Shown: in pieces, positions 1 to 11,364 of the stretch
Layout: every line of letters starts with the position of its first letter
How positions within the stretch are numbered: the stretch's first letter is position 1
Assembly: GCA_034521835.1 (NCBI GenBank)
Contig: JAXHMA010000003.1
Location: 1 to 64,000 of the forward strand
Direction: 5' to 3'
Source: JAMQKA01 sp034521835
GTDB lineage: Bacteria; Bacteroidota; Rhodothermia; Balneolales; Balneolaceae
Length of the DNA stretch: 64,000 bases
Notes under the pieces: model-generated
Told to the model about the DNA's origin: nothing
What the model saw: only the letters and a program-made list of their open reading frames with translations
Databases searched by the model: none
Position numbers and translations under genes: made by a program

Positions 1-2881
1 ATATAATATTCGTGCAGATTCATCTCCTTCGGAAGGTGGAAGTACCACTGGTGGAGGTACGTATGGAATGTGGAGATCAGGCTACGGTTTTGGCCATTCC
101 GGCCGATGGTTATAATTTTGCTAACTGGACCGAGGAAGGTAATCAGGTCTCGACTAACCGGGAGTATAGTTTTGAGGTCGATAGGAACCGAAGCTTGATG
201 GCCAATTTTGAGGAAGAGCAGATAAGCACGCCAGATACACCTGATTTAAGCTTCCCGGCTGCGGCGAGGCGAGCGATCAGGCCGCTGACGCTGACACTGG
301 ACTGGAGTTCGGCGAGCAATGCGGATGACTGTGGGGTACATGTGTCCCCGGCCAGCGATTTTAGCGATTCTGGTTGTTGATGAGACTTGAGACGGGGGAC
401 CCAGCACATGGTAGCTGGTGGGGCCCTGTCCTATAGTACGATCTACTACTGGCAGGTCCGGGCTAGCAACGAAGGAGGTCCCAGCGACTGGAGTACGGTG
501 CGTAGCTTTGCCACTGAGGCCGAACCGGTGAGCCTGCCTGCATCTCCACAGGGTTTGAATGCGAATGCAGAGGGTAGCTCAATCTCACTAAGTTGGTCAG
601 CGAATAATGAGTCTGATTTGGCAGGGTATAAATTATTCAGGGGCACCCAAAGTAATCCAACAGAATTACTGGCGGATGTTGGAAATGTGACAGCTTACCA
701 AGATGAGGATGTCTCTTCTGGACAAACCTATTATTATCGACTAAAAGCGTATGATACTGAGGGGAATAGCAGTGATTATTCGGCGGAAGTTAATGCTAGG
801 ATAAGCTCAAATCCCATAACATTGTCACTTCCAGAACTCACAATAGATGAATCGGAGACGGCTTTTGTGGAAGTGCAAACCAGTGATCTCTCAGGTAGGG
901 GAGTATATTCCTATGATTTCACCCTCAGCTATGACCCTGCTATTATTGAAATTTCCAGTGTTAATATCACAGGTGCTCTGTTGCGAAGGGGCAAACATTG
1001 AGAATAACTCGGGGACTCCGGGGCGGATTTTGATTTCGGCTGCCAGTGGTAGCGCTTTATCTGGAGAAGGTACGCTGCTGAAGCTAGAGGTGACCGGGCT
1101 GGCGGGGGGAGAATCGACGCTGAGCTGGGAGTCATTCATATTTAACGAAGGTACACCTTCTTCATCGACTCAAGATGGAAGTATAGAAGTTCAGACAGTC
1201 AATGTACCTCCAACAGTTAGCATCGATAAAGGTCCGCAAGAAGGGAAGCACCATTGGCCGTTTTGATGAATCCGGCATTTGTTTGGAGTGGAAGTGACTC
1301 AGATGGAACCATTACAGGTTATGAAGTAGAGCTGCAGGACCCAGTTCAAATGGATTTAATACCACAGAAACATCTTATCGGGTTAACAATTTAGCTGATG
1401 GAAGCTATACTTTTCGGGTTAAAGCCATTGATAACAACGGTGCTTCCTCGGAATGGAAGGAACGCAATTTTAATGTAGATGTTCCAGATGCTCCGGTTCA
1501 GCTTGCTCCTGCCGACGATGCCGAGGATGTTTCTCTTAAACCGACTTTCCGTTGGGAAGCTGTAGAGGGGGCCGACTATTTATATCCTGCATGCCAATCG
1601 CATTAAACCTGCTGAAATGGTGATCGATGAAGAAGTAAATGGAACGAGCTTCATCCCCAACGAAGATTTAAATCCACAGACAAATCATGATTGGCGGGTG
1701 CGTGCGGTCACAAACGACACGAAGGGCGAATGGAGTCCTATTTGGCGATTTAGAAGCTACAGGTGATACACCTCCATCAGAGCCTGATATAATCATCTCT
1801 CTTCTATAACTTTTGAACCGGAAGAACCAACTACGGAAGACGAGGTGATGGTTAACATTGAAATTAAAAACCAAGGGGAAGCAAGTACAGGTGCCAGTTT
1901 TGTTCTGCAGATTTTCTACAATGATACAGAGATAAATGAACAGACGTTGAATGAGCTCTCGGCGGGACAGGAGTCCTCTGTGGAATACAACCTAAAAACC
2001 AATCCAGCGGGTACAATACCGATTAAAGCAGTTGCTGATACGGCTGAATGCAGATGTGCAGATCAAATGAGTCGAATAATAAGTTTTATCAGATTAGGAT
2101 CTCATAATAGAAGAAGCCCCTGCCCCAATACTATCAGGTCACCCCAGCAGACTACTCTGTCAGCGCATCGGAGGGTACAGTTAGTTTTGAGGTAACCAAC
2201 GAGGGGGGCGGCATCCTAGAATGGAGTGCCGGCAGCGAGGAGAGCTGGCTTGGTATCGAGGACGTGGCTTCCGGTACGGGAGCGGGCACCATACAGGTGG
2301 CCTATTCGGAAAATACCTCGGCCAGTAGCCGTATGGGAACGGTCACTATAAGCTCCGGGAATGCCGAGAACAGTCCGGTCTCGGTTACCATTACGCAAAA
2401 AGCCCCTGAAGGTGACGTCATCTGTAACAGCATCCTGCTCTCCAGGCTGGAACCTAATCAGCATCCCGGAAGAGGTATCCGGGCAATCACTTGGTGATTA
2501 TTTTTCGACCGTTACCGGTGATACAGATATTTATGAATTTAACGGTCAGATCTGTGGGAGTGCAGTACCTTGGCATCTGGCAAAGGGTACTGGCTAAAGC
2601 TGAATACCGACGAAGAAGTGGAGTTTACCGGGCAAATCCTTACCGGTCTTGCCCTGGGTTTGGAAGCGGGCTGGAACCTGGTCGGCTAACCGTCGGGGAA
2701 ATCCCTCAGTGTACCCAGCAATATCCAGGATCCGAACGGCATAATCGAAAACGGTACAGTTTGGACACTCGATTATGACGAAGCTAACGGACAGTATGAG
2801 CTGGTGGAAACCAACGAAATACAGCCGGGGAAAGGGTACTTTATCAAAGCAACTTCTAGCGGTGAGATATGTACTGTCTAA
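1..2881 (+). pseudogene. Large multidomain surface/secreted protein, 5' truncated and many frameshifts
   Basis: A single long gene can be followed across changing frames from the window edge to the TAA at 2879-2881. In order it shows an InlB-like B-repeat (about 40-220, ends in MANFEEE), fibronectin type III segments (about 270-800, e.g. YYWQVRASNEGG), a cohesin-like domain (about 815-1190, DFTLSYDPAIIEI), another FN3-like stretch (about 1260-1760), a CARDB-like domain (about 1805-2060), a BACON-like domain (about 2140-2410) and a C-terminal part with two WNLIS/WNLVG motifs (about 2420-2881). I count at least seven frame changes. The domain mix points to an extracellular adhesion or carbohydrate-related protein; no catalytic domain is visible. 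The break density is higher than elsewhere, so decay or poor sequence are both possible. Confidence 0.6.
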
Positions 2882-2907
2882 TTAATGAGAGCGCAAAGAA
2901 AATTATT

Positions 2908-3693
2908 ATGCGCAGTTATTTAAGTATTATCTCAATATCACTTTTATTGATTATTCCATTGGTTTCCTGTAAGAGTGGAAATGGCACGGCTCCGATAGTG
3001 GAAACGGAAATGGATTAATGTATGAACTGGAAGTTTCTATGAACCCGAGTGATGCCGGTTCTGTAGCACCGGATGGTGGAAATTATGATGATGGTGAAAG
3101 TATATCTATTCAGGCTACTCCAGGTGATGATTGGCAATTCGAAAACTGGAGTGGGACTGTTTCCTCTACAGAGAATCCTATGACCATTACTATGGATCAG
3201 GATTATACCATAACAGCAAATTTTATAGCTGTGCCAACAAAACCACAGACATTCTCGGTAGAATTTTCTGTCACTGATGGGACCCATTCCCGAGTTGTAA
3301 CGCTGGTTTCGGATGATAATGGATCTGTTCAAAATGGATTTGATTCAAACGATCGTGAGGGGCCGCCTATAGCCCCGGTTGGTGCCTTTTTCACGGGTTT
3401 TGTGGTGGATGATATGCACTTGTATAAAGACGTACGTCAGGCTGCTAATAATATCGTGTGGGAGCTGCGTTTACAGCGGGCATCAGGGGAAACAATCACC
3501 CTGGAGGATTGGACCATATCTGAAAGTGATCTCGGAGGTTAGCCTGTTGCTCGTGGACGACCCCAGTGATCCTACACCAAATATTGAGCTGAATCTGCAG
3601 TCGGCCTCCAGCTTCTCGGTATCCGATCCGTCGGTACAAAGTTTATACATAGTATATGAGATGGAAAGTGCCGCTAAAATAATCGTCTGGTAG
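2908..3693 (+). CDS. Lipoprotein with InlB-like B-repeat, frameshifted
   Basis: The start ATG at 2908 opens a lipoprotein signal (MRSYLSIISISLLLIIPL then lipobox LVSC). The frame breaks near 2985-3015, since the first frame stops at 3018 while the protein continues in the next frame with MYELEVSMNPSDAGSV. A divergent InlB B-repeat (GNYDDGESISIQATPG ... ITANF) spans about 3030-3230. A second break near 3540 moves the C-terminus (LLLVDDPSDPTPN) into a third frame that ends with IIVW at 3693. The same repeat type occurs in the gene just upstream, so both probably belong to one surface-protein locus. Function beyond an envelope-anchored protein is unknown. Confidence 0.6.
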
Positions 3694-3945
3694 AGAAAGC
3701 TTGGAAAAAAATTTGAAGCAAGAGATTGAAGAGAGAAGGCGAGATGCACCTCGAGTAGACAAACCTAGGGAAAGCAAGAAGGATTTAAATACACAAAAAC
3801 AGTTCAATCAAAAAAATCATTAGTTTTTTCTGGGAGTATTTCTCTAATTTGCTTCGATTATATCGAGAAGGCGTCACTATATTTTTCCCTTCAATAGGAT
3901 GCCTCTACTCCCAAGTCGAAAGATGCTTTTGGTGAGGTTTTAGGT

Positions 3946-4431
3946 TTACTGCAATATCCAGCGAGGAGTTCTATTATTGGTATACCTACGCAACCTTCGC
4001 ACTCGTTCCTCGAAGTATTTTAATAAATTGGAAACGCTGTCTGTCAGCAGAAATGTAGCGATCAGGTAAGCTACAGAATCGGGGTTCATGATAATAAGTA
4101 CAGCGATAAGCAAGGTTAGAAGCCCTACAAATGTAAATTGAAAGCGATGAGCAGCATCAGGCCAAAAAGGCCGAGAAATCCGGCGAATGTGAATAGAATC
4201 GTTCCGGGAAAATGGAAATGAGAATACCCGCCACCAAAGGTACTGCTGATAGGGGAGTGGGAATTTTGAATATCAAAAACAGGATGCCAAGTGCGATTAA
4301 ATATCCACCTGCAATAAGGTAGAGAAAGTTGGGATAGATCAGGGTTAGACCGGTACCAGCGCTAAAAGTGCATTTGCGATCTGTCGCTCTCGGGTTCGGT
4401 GTTGAACGCTTATTCGATAATGTTCAAGCAT
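3946..4431 (-). pseudogene. Small integral membrane protein, frameshifted (DUF3096-like)
   Basis: On the minus strand an ATG at 4431 opens MLEHYRISVQHRTRER, then the frame shifts and gives a hydrophobic stretch (LIYPNFLYLIAGGYLIALG), then PLVAGILISIFPE, and after another shift LTLLIAVLIIMNPDSVAYLI and a basic tail ending at the TAA at 3946-3948. Three or four membrane segments in a protein of about 160 residues. The motif of a proline-ended turn followed by YLIA-x-YLI-x-x-G resembles DUF3096-type small membrane proteins, but this is weak. At least two breaks are needed. It could be dead or mis-sequenced. Confidence 0.4.
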
Positions 4432-4882
4432 AGTCCTGAAATCTTGCTTTTGTTAAAAAAAAAACAGCTCATCCTAAGCCAATGTAATATAATCAGAAGG
4501 AATATTGAATGGTATGGTAATGTAGGCAACCTTTTTAACCCGAGCTCGGTATAAGGATTCGTGAAAATCTTCATTGTTGTGGCAATAACTCATTTTTTGA
4601 ACGACTCAACAATGAACCGCAACCATCGCCGGCCGGGGAATTTTTCTTGTGTTCCCCTCACGTCAGCTAAAATGATTTAAACTCATCCGCTGGAAGACGC
4701 GAATTTCAAACAATAAATGGTTTCTTAACACTCTCGCTCTGGTAACTCTGATCAACAAAAATTTCTAAGGCCGGAAGAACTGCCGATAAAGACAAGTCTG
4801 CTGGCATCCTTATACCAGAGTTGGCACTTTTAATAATTAAAGAGCCTCGCAGGAAATTATACTTCAATAATCACATATAAAA
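4432..4882. other. Intergenic, no gene seen
   Basis: About 450 bases with stop codons in all frames and A/T-rich runs, including a run of ten A near 4450. I see no conserved protein segment and no repeat shared with the rest of the window. Confidence 0.5.
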
Positions 4883-4918
4883 AAGCCCTCTCTGGAAAAG
4901 CTGATCCAAAGAGGGCTT
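4883..4918 (-). terminator. Rho-independent terminator of the LVIVD gene
   Basis: Inverted repeat AAGCCCTC (4883-4890) / GAGGGCTT (4911-4918) with a 20-base loop. Reading the minus strand the stem is followed by a run of T (A-run at 4878-4884 on the plus strand). It lies about 20 bases past the stop of the minus-strand gene ending at 4940. Confidence 0.8.
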
Positions 4919-4939
4919 AGATTTAAGAAGTTTATCAAA

Positions 4940-6972
4940 TTACCTGCTTATAACTGCTTCACCATTTGATGCTATATCGCGCATCGTTTTAACCAGTTTT
5001 TGAACTTTTTCTCCATAGCTGGAACTGCTGGCTTGCCCTTCAACTTCATCTGCGAGTGAAGTAAGGATCTCGTCACGGTCAGCACCAGAAGCCTGTTCAG
5101 CTTCGCTAAGTTGTTGCCTTGCAGATGCAATCCGGGCTTGAGAAAGTCCTTCTCCGCGTTCCAACTGGTCAACATACGCCCGTGCCAGAGCAAAAGTGGC
5201 AGGCCAGTTATATTTGGGCTGTCCCTGTGGATCCAGCTGGTCAAACTTTACGGTGTTGGCCGCGGCTATTTCGTTTTTGGTGAGGTATGGGCTCGGTTTC
5301 AACTCAAAAATATCAAGCCCGCGGGCTATTTCTGAGTTTACTATTTTTCCATTGTACCAGTAGACCGACCAGCTTCCGCCCATCGCCATACGGGTGGAGT
5401 CAACAGGTCCACGGTCGTGGTAGGCAATCTCAACAGGATTTTCAGGATCGGTCCAGTCGAACACCGAAATTCCGCCCTGGTACCAAGATTGTACCATGAT
5501 GTCCCGATCGGGAATCGGAATCAATGAGCCGTTGTGAGCTACACAATTTTCCTGGGGGGTTTGTGCGGCAGAGAGCTTGTAATAGCTCTTGAAGTGCATT
5601 TTGTTATTTTCATCGATGGTAAAAATAGCGTTGGCACCCCATTCCGTGGGATACTGCTCGCGGCACTTGGGCTGCCCGCCGCCGCCCCACTCGTCGGTAA
5701 AAAGTACTTTATCGCCCTCATTATTAAATGTGGCCGAGTGCCAGTAGGCAAAATTGGAATCCGCAACCGCATCCACACGCGTGGGATTGGCCGGATCTTT
5801 GATATCGAGAAGCAGCCCATAACCTTCACATGCACCACCTGCAAGACCGATCTCAGGATACAGTGTAATATCGTGGCACTGGTTGGGTCCTCTACTCACT
5901 TCTTCTTCATCATCACCTTCCTCAGTATTAAATCGTTCTGCAATCATCTCGTTGATATTTTTGCGAAGCAGGGCGCTGTCGGCAGCGGTTGGAGTATCGG
6001 CACCCCGACTTTTGGCAATCTGCTGCAGTATCGGCTCTACGTAGCGATCGGGGATAATGCGTCGCTGGCCGAAAATTTCTGCAATGAAAGCCCCCTCTTC
6101 TTCAGCTTGATGCGATTTTGGCTTTGTCAGCAGGAGACAGTCCGTGAGTTGGAGCTTCGGTAAGGTTCTCGAAAATGCGTGGAGAGTTAACAATAGCAGC
6201 TTTCTTTGGGACTGTCCAGGAGTACTTTTATTACCTCTATACGGAAGAGAGCGGAATTGGGATCATCTTCCGGCATGGCGGCAGAGCAGCCCGGCAGCTC
6301 CTCTTCGGGACGTACAGGAGCAGATCCGGATACGTCATCGTAGACGTTCTCATTATCCTCTGGGTCTTTCAGGACCGAGTGGGTGTGGGATCCACGGCAG
6401 GTCTGGACGTTAGATATGTACTCTGGATTTTTGATGTCCGAAATGTCAAAGATCCGGATGCCGCGCAGTCGTTTTTCGCTTACCGTTTTGTCGACGCCTT
6501 CTGTGCCACAGTCCAGGCGACCGCCAAGTCCCTCACCGGAAACGAACAGCAGATTCCCATAAACTGAAACGTCACTCTGAGAGGCGGGGCAAAGAAAATC
6601 AACTACCAGGCTTGGATTACCCGGGTTGGAGATATCCCACGCCATAAACCCATTGTAATTTCCCTGGAAGGCATAATTATCTTTAAAGGCCAAGTCGGAA
6701 TTTGTAACACCGATAAAGTCCTTTGGAGGACGCGTTTGTGAAAGCATGTTCAGATTCCAGATAGCTTCTTCAGCGTCAAACAAGCCTGCTTTTAACCCTT
6801 CGCGGGGAATCAGGTGTAGGAGGGGTAACTTGGTTAAGCGGCTTGGGAGTAATTTCCGCTTCTGAAGCAGGCGCTTTCTCCATCGTTGAAGATGAACTAC
6901 AGGCATAACTGCCAAAAAGTACAACTGCCATAAGTAGGTAAAGGCCGCATTTACCGAGCCAGGATATCCCAA
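4940..6972 (-). CDS. LVIVD-repeat lipoprotein (beta-propeller), frameshifted
   Basis: Two long minus-strand frames join near 6190 into one protein of about 670 residues. The repeats carry the LVIVD-family signature of a short strand ending in D-I-S-D/N-P: GFMAWDISNPGNP, GIRIFDISDIKNPEY and GGISVFDWTDPENPVEI, with histidine/aspartate-rich loops between. Such repeats form a beta-propeller and the family is secreted; the role is unknown. The N-terminus is confused: in one frame there is a lipoprotein-like MAVVLFGSYAC near 6929-6900, while another frame gives MGYPGSV from 6972, so there is a further break near 6840-6900 and the true start is uncertain. It lies downstream of and co-oriented with the DUF305 gene, probably as an operon, and ends at a clear terminator. 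Confidence 0.7.
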
Positions 6973-7058
6973 CAGTCGGGCGGTCCAGTGTTAATCGTGA
7001 TTCATATCGAGTCTGAATTATTATTGATGTTTATTTTAATAAAAAATTGGAGAGAACC

Positions 7059-7754
7059 TTACCTGGAATCTTGCATGCGCTCCAGCATCAGGTTCATGCG
7101 TTCGATTTCAGTTCGCTGGTCTACCTGTATATCGGAGGCCAGGCGGAAAGCTTCTTCGTCTTGCGCAGCCCCATCGGTACTGAAGAGATTCTCGACCATA
7201 TGGACGGCCCCGGAGTGGTGTTCAATCATATATTTAAGAAAAAGCCGATCAAATTTTGAGCCTTTGGCCGCCGCCAGTTCGTGGATCTGCTCGTCCGATA
7301 GCACGCCCATCATCTGCTTATATTTTGTAAAAGGCTTACCATTCAGTTCAATCATCAGGTTGAGCCCTTCGATTTCAATTTTGGGCACCGCCTGATTGCG
7401 ATCGCGAAGCCACTGTTGCATCGAGGCGATTTCATCTTTCTGCGCATTGATGATGCGGGCGGCCAGGGTTTGGATAGATTGACTGGCCCCGTTTTCTGGT
7501 GCCAGCCGAGACATTACGAGTGCCTGGGCATGGTGTGCGATCATACCGGTCATAAACATTACGTCGGCCTGCGTGAATGACATGCGGGCACTGTCTTTAC
7601 GAGCCCAGAAGAGTTCTTCAAGTTCGGAATCCCGATCGACTTGCGTTTCCTTTTGTACGGTTTCCGTGCTTTGACAGGCTACTGTTCCAATGAGCATGAA
7701 CAGGATAAAAAGTATTTGGAAAGAGGTGGCGCCTCTAAATTTTGGGTAACTCAC
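7059..7754 (-). CDS. DUF305 lipoprotein
   Basis: Intact, 231 residues. The N-terminus has a hydrophobic segment ending in the lipobox GTVAC (cysteine near residue 27), so it is probably exported and lipid-anchored. DUF305 shows twice: FMTGMIAHHAQALVM in the first half and YMIEHHSGAVHMVE in the second, the paired HH motifs of this four-helix, ferritin-like family. The residues suggest metal binding; members often sit beside copper genes, but no copper gene is visible here. About 50 bases separate it from the LVIVD gene that follows on the same strand. Confidence 0.85.
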   Translation of the reverse strand: MSYPKFRGATSFQILFILFMLIGTVACQSTETVQKETQVDRDSELEELFWARKDSARMSFTQADVMFMTGMIAHHAQALVMSRLAPENGASQSIQTLAARIINAQKDEIASMQQWLRDRNQAVPKIEIEGLNLMIELNGKPFTKYKQMMGVLSDEQIHELAAAKGSKFDRLFLKYMIEHHSGAVHMVENLFSTDGAAQDEEAFRLASDIQVDQRTEIERMNLMLERMQDSR

Positions 7755-8062
7755 GATTACGGTAAGATGATAATTTTAAAAAGGGTAAAGCATTTATTGA
7801 GAATCAGAATAATAAATTTAACAATGAAGAAAAACCAATATCAATTTTTTAACATATATCAATATCCTATAACCGCCTTTACAATTAAATATTGAGTAGA
7901 AATGAGATTTTTTAGAAAGGGAATCTACAATTTAGAGAAATTATAAATTGAAACTTGTCCTAAAATAAAACCAAAATTGACAAAAGCTTACTTCTTCAGA
8001 GTTCGCCTGAGCAAAAAAGTCTGTTTACGTCAAGTATAAAATCCTACGATAAATCCCACTAC
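7755..8062. other. A/T-rich intergenic, no gene seen
   Basis: Strongly A/T-rich spacer between the start of the DUF305 gene and the end of the RND transporter gene, both on the minus strand. It must hold the promoter for the DUF305-LVIVD pair; I cannot place it with confidence. Confidence 0.5.
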
Positions 8063-11000
8063 TTACGTAGTCTGTACCGAGGATACAACATCCTCAAGGA
8101 TCATATAAAGGCAGGGAACAATTACGAGTATGATCGATGTCGCAAACACAATACCAAAGCCAAGGGATATCGCCATCGGAATCAGGTGGTAGGCCTGGCG
8201 CGATGTTTCGAGTATGATCGGGGTGAGACCGCCAAAGGTGGTAAATGTAGTCAGTATTATCGGGCGGAAACGACGGAGACCGGCTTCATGAATTGCATCA
8301 AAAACGGAATGATTTTCTCGCTTTTTGTTGGCGTAATCGATCATGATAAGTGAATCGTTAAGTACAACCCCGGAAAGTGCAATGACTCCCATCAGGCTGA
8401 CCAGCGAAAGGTCGTAGCCCAGCAGAATATGACCGATTATAGCCCCGACAATGCCGAAGGGGATGGCCCCCATTACAATGAGTGGCTGAAGATAGCTGCT
8501 AAAAGCGATTGCCAGCAGGGCGTAGATAACAATCATGGCCAGTGCAAAACTACCCCAGAGAGCCTGCGTTGACTCACGCATTTCGGCCTGACTGCCTTCA
8601 AAGCTCCAGGTGATGCCGGGTAAGTCAGCGCGTAGCTGCGGCAACACTTCGGTCTGGATTGATTCGAGCACGCGGGTCACGGCGTTGGCCGGTTCGACAT
8701 CCATGCTCACGCTAACCACCCGGCGGCCATCCCGCCGGTTAATGGTGGTGAACGCCTGGCCCTCCTCAAGACTGACGACATCCAGCAGGGGCACCTCGGT
8801 GCCGTCGGGCGCCTGGATTACAAAATCTTCCAAGTGGTAAATATCCTTGCGTTGCTCGTGCGGCAGTTTTACGCGAATTTCAATTTCGTTGGTGCCGCGC
8901 AGTTGCCGCATGGCCAGGGCACCGTAAAAGGCATCGCGCAACTGTTCGCCCACCATCTGCAGGAGTGAGCCCAGCTTACGTCCCTCTGGAAGCAGCTTAA
9001 AGTCGAACTGGGTTTTGCCCTTATTGTAGTTGTCATTCACATCGCGGGTGGCATCAAACGATTCCACGTCGCTCAAAGAATGTCTGGCTGGCTGTTTCCA
9101 GCACCTCAATGTCGGAGTGACTCAGATCCACACTGATATCCGGCAGGTAGCCGCCGGGCCGCGTTCTGCCTCAAAGGTCATCTGGTCAACCCCTTCGATA
9201 TCACCGATATTATCCCGCCAAAGTTCGATGACCTCTTGGGCGGTCATATCACGTTCTCCTGGTGGCTTCAGCACGATTTCCACATCGATGAAACTCTGTC
9301 CCCGTACGTTTGTTTTGATGCCCTCGGCAACCTCGAACAGGTTATGCTCTTCAAACATGCGGTGGGTTGAGTCGGTAATTTCCTCGGCTACCTTGGCCGC
9401 CTGATCGGGCGTGGTTCCGACCGGCAGGGATACCCCGGTCTCAATTTCATCAGCCGAAACTTCCGGCATCATCACCATGCCCATGTGATCGCTGTAGCCG
9501 TAGCCGCCCACTACAATGAGCAGCGCAACGGCGGCACTCAACGTGATGTAGCGGTTGTGGAGGCAGAGCTCCAGGAACTTGCGGTATTTGGTGTCAATAA
9601 AGTGGTTAAATTTACGGGCGAATTTTTGCTGCCATTTATGCAGTATCTGGCCGGCTTTAAACCTGCTCTCCTCTTTAGAACTGTGCGCAAGGTGAGCGGG
9701 CAAAATAAAAAGCGCTTCTAACAAGGAGACGGCGAGTACCACGATGACGACCGCCGGCAGCGGCCACCAGTATTTTCCGGTGGTCCCGGGGATAAAGAGC
9801 AGCGGCACAAAGGCAATAATATTCGTGAGGATAGCAAAGGTGACCGGCTTGCTCATATCCTTGGCTCCTTTAATGGCCGCCTCCAGGAAGCCCATACCCC
9901 TGCTGCCGGTATTCATAGACATTTTCGCCCACCACAATGGCATCATCCACCACAATACCCAGTACCACCAGGAAGCCAAACATCGAGATCATGTTGATGC
10001 TCAGGCCGATAGTTGGCAGAAAGAGCAAGCCGCCGATGAAGGAGATCGTCATCCCCATCATCACCCAGAAGGCCAGCCGATACTCGAGAAACAGGGCGAG
10101 GATAAAGATCACGATCAGGATCGCGATCACGCCGTTTTCCATCAGCAGGGTAAGGCGTTCCTCAAAATCTTCAGCGGCAGCTGCTGTCGATGCGATATTG
10201 CACGCCGGGCGGGAATCCGGATTGGGCAGTTTCCAGTACTTCAGTAACGGCTGCAGATATCTCCAGGGGTGACTGATCCCCAACCCGGTAAATGGCCAGG
10301 TCAACGGTGGGCTGCCGGTTGAACTCTCCGTGAAAGCCGGTTTCCTCAAATCCATCGGTAATCGTGGCCAGGTCGGCCAGGCGGATGCTTTCTCCTGTAC
10401 TAGACGGAATTACTTCAATATTGCCGTACTCATCAGCCCACTGCTTGCGTTCGTTCATGCGCAGCAGAATTTCGCCGGCATTGGTTTCTACCGCGCCGGC
10501 AGGCACATCCTCACTGGATTGTTCGATAATATCAGAAATTTCGCCGAGGGTCAGATCGTACTCCCGCAGCTTGCTTCTGGGAATCTCCACATGGGTCATG
10601 TAATCCGGCACATTGCCGATTTCGACCTGGGTTATTTCGGGATTGCTGAGCAACTGGTCGCGCACATTCCTCGGCCAGCTTGCGGAGAGTCCAGATATCC
10701 GCCTGCCCGTAGAGCCCGATCTGCATGACCTCCTGCTGGTTGGATTGCAACTGCACTTCCGGCTCCTCAATGTCATCAGGGAAAGTGCGGATCCGGTTGA
10801 CGGCCTGGTCAATATCCTGGAAGGTCCTCATCCGGTTGGCACCAGCCACCAGCTCTATGGTTATCTGTCCGCCGCCCTCATCAGCTTCGGAGGTCACCTC
10901 TTTAATACCCTGCACACCACGTATGGCTTCCTCGACGGGGCGCAAAATGCCCTGCTCAACTTCGGCGGGCGCCGCCCCGGGATAGGCTACGCTTACTTCC

Positions 11001-11188
11001 ACAATATCTAGCTGGTACTGGGGAAAGACCTCTTTCTGCATGTTGATGGCGGTCCATATTCCGCCGGCGATCAGGATGATCATCAACAGGTTGGCGGCAA
11101 TAGGATTACGGGCCATAAATTCAATAGGGCCGGTAAACCCGTTGTTGTTTTCTTCGCCGGTTTCTGATTGCTGGTCGGAATCGCTCAT
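8063..11188 (-). CDS. RND multidrug/heavy-metal efflux transporter (AcrB/HAE1 type), frameshifted
   Basis: Five overlapping minus-strand frames add up to about 1,040 residues, the normal AcrB-family length, so this is one gene with at least four breaks (near 10670, 10190, 9900 and 9110). It starts MSDSDQQ with a first membrane helix (IAANLLMIILIAGGIW) and the conserved porter segment VSYPGA-like VAYPGAAPAEVEQG. The permease core has GDD-equivalent VVLGIVVDDAIVVGENV and, in the second repeat, GVVLNDSLIMIDYAN, with the usual large periplasmic loops. It would pump substrates across the envelope using the proton gradient together with the adaptor and outer-membrane protein encoded upstream on the same strand. 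Substrate cannot be read from the sequence. Confidence 0.9.
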
Positions 11189-11364
11189 AACATGTGAGTC
11201 TTATGGGTATTGAAATCTTTACCATTTCCCCTGATAACTATATCACAAAGTCACACCAAGAATGCACAAAGTTTCACAAAGACTGATTTGTTAACTCTGT
11301 ATATTTCTGTGCCTTCTTTGTGCTACTCTGTGAAACAACCACAGAGGGTAGCTGTCAAAAAATC

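Noticed and set aside
5534..6163. Plus-strand ORF of 209 residues
   Set aside because: Lies antisense to the LVIVD gene, whose repeats are clear on the minus strand; its sequence has no recognisable fold or signal.
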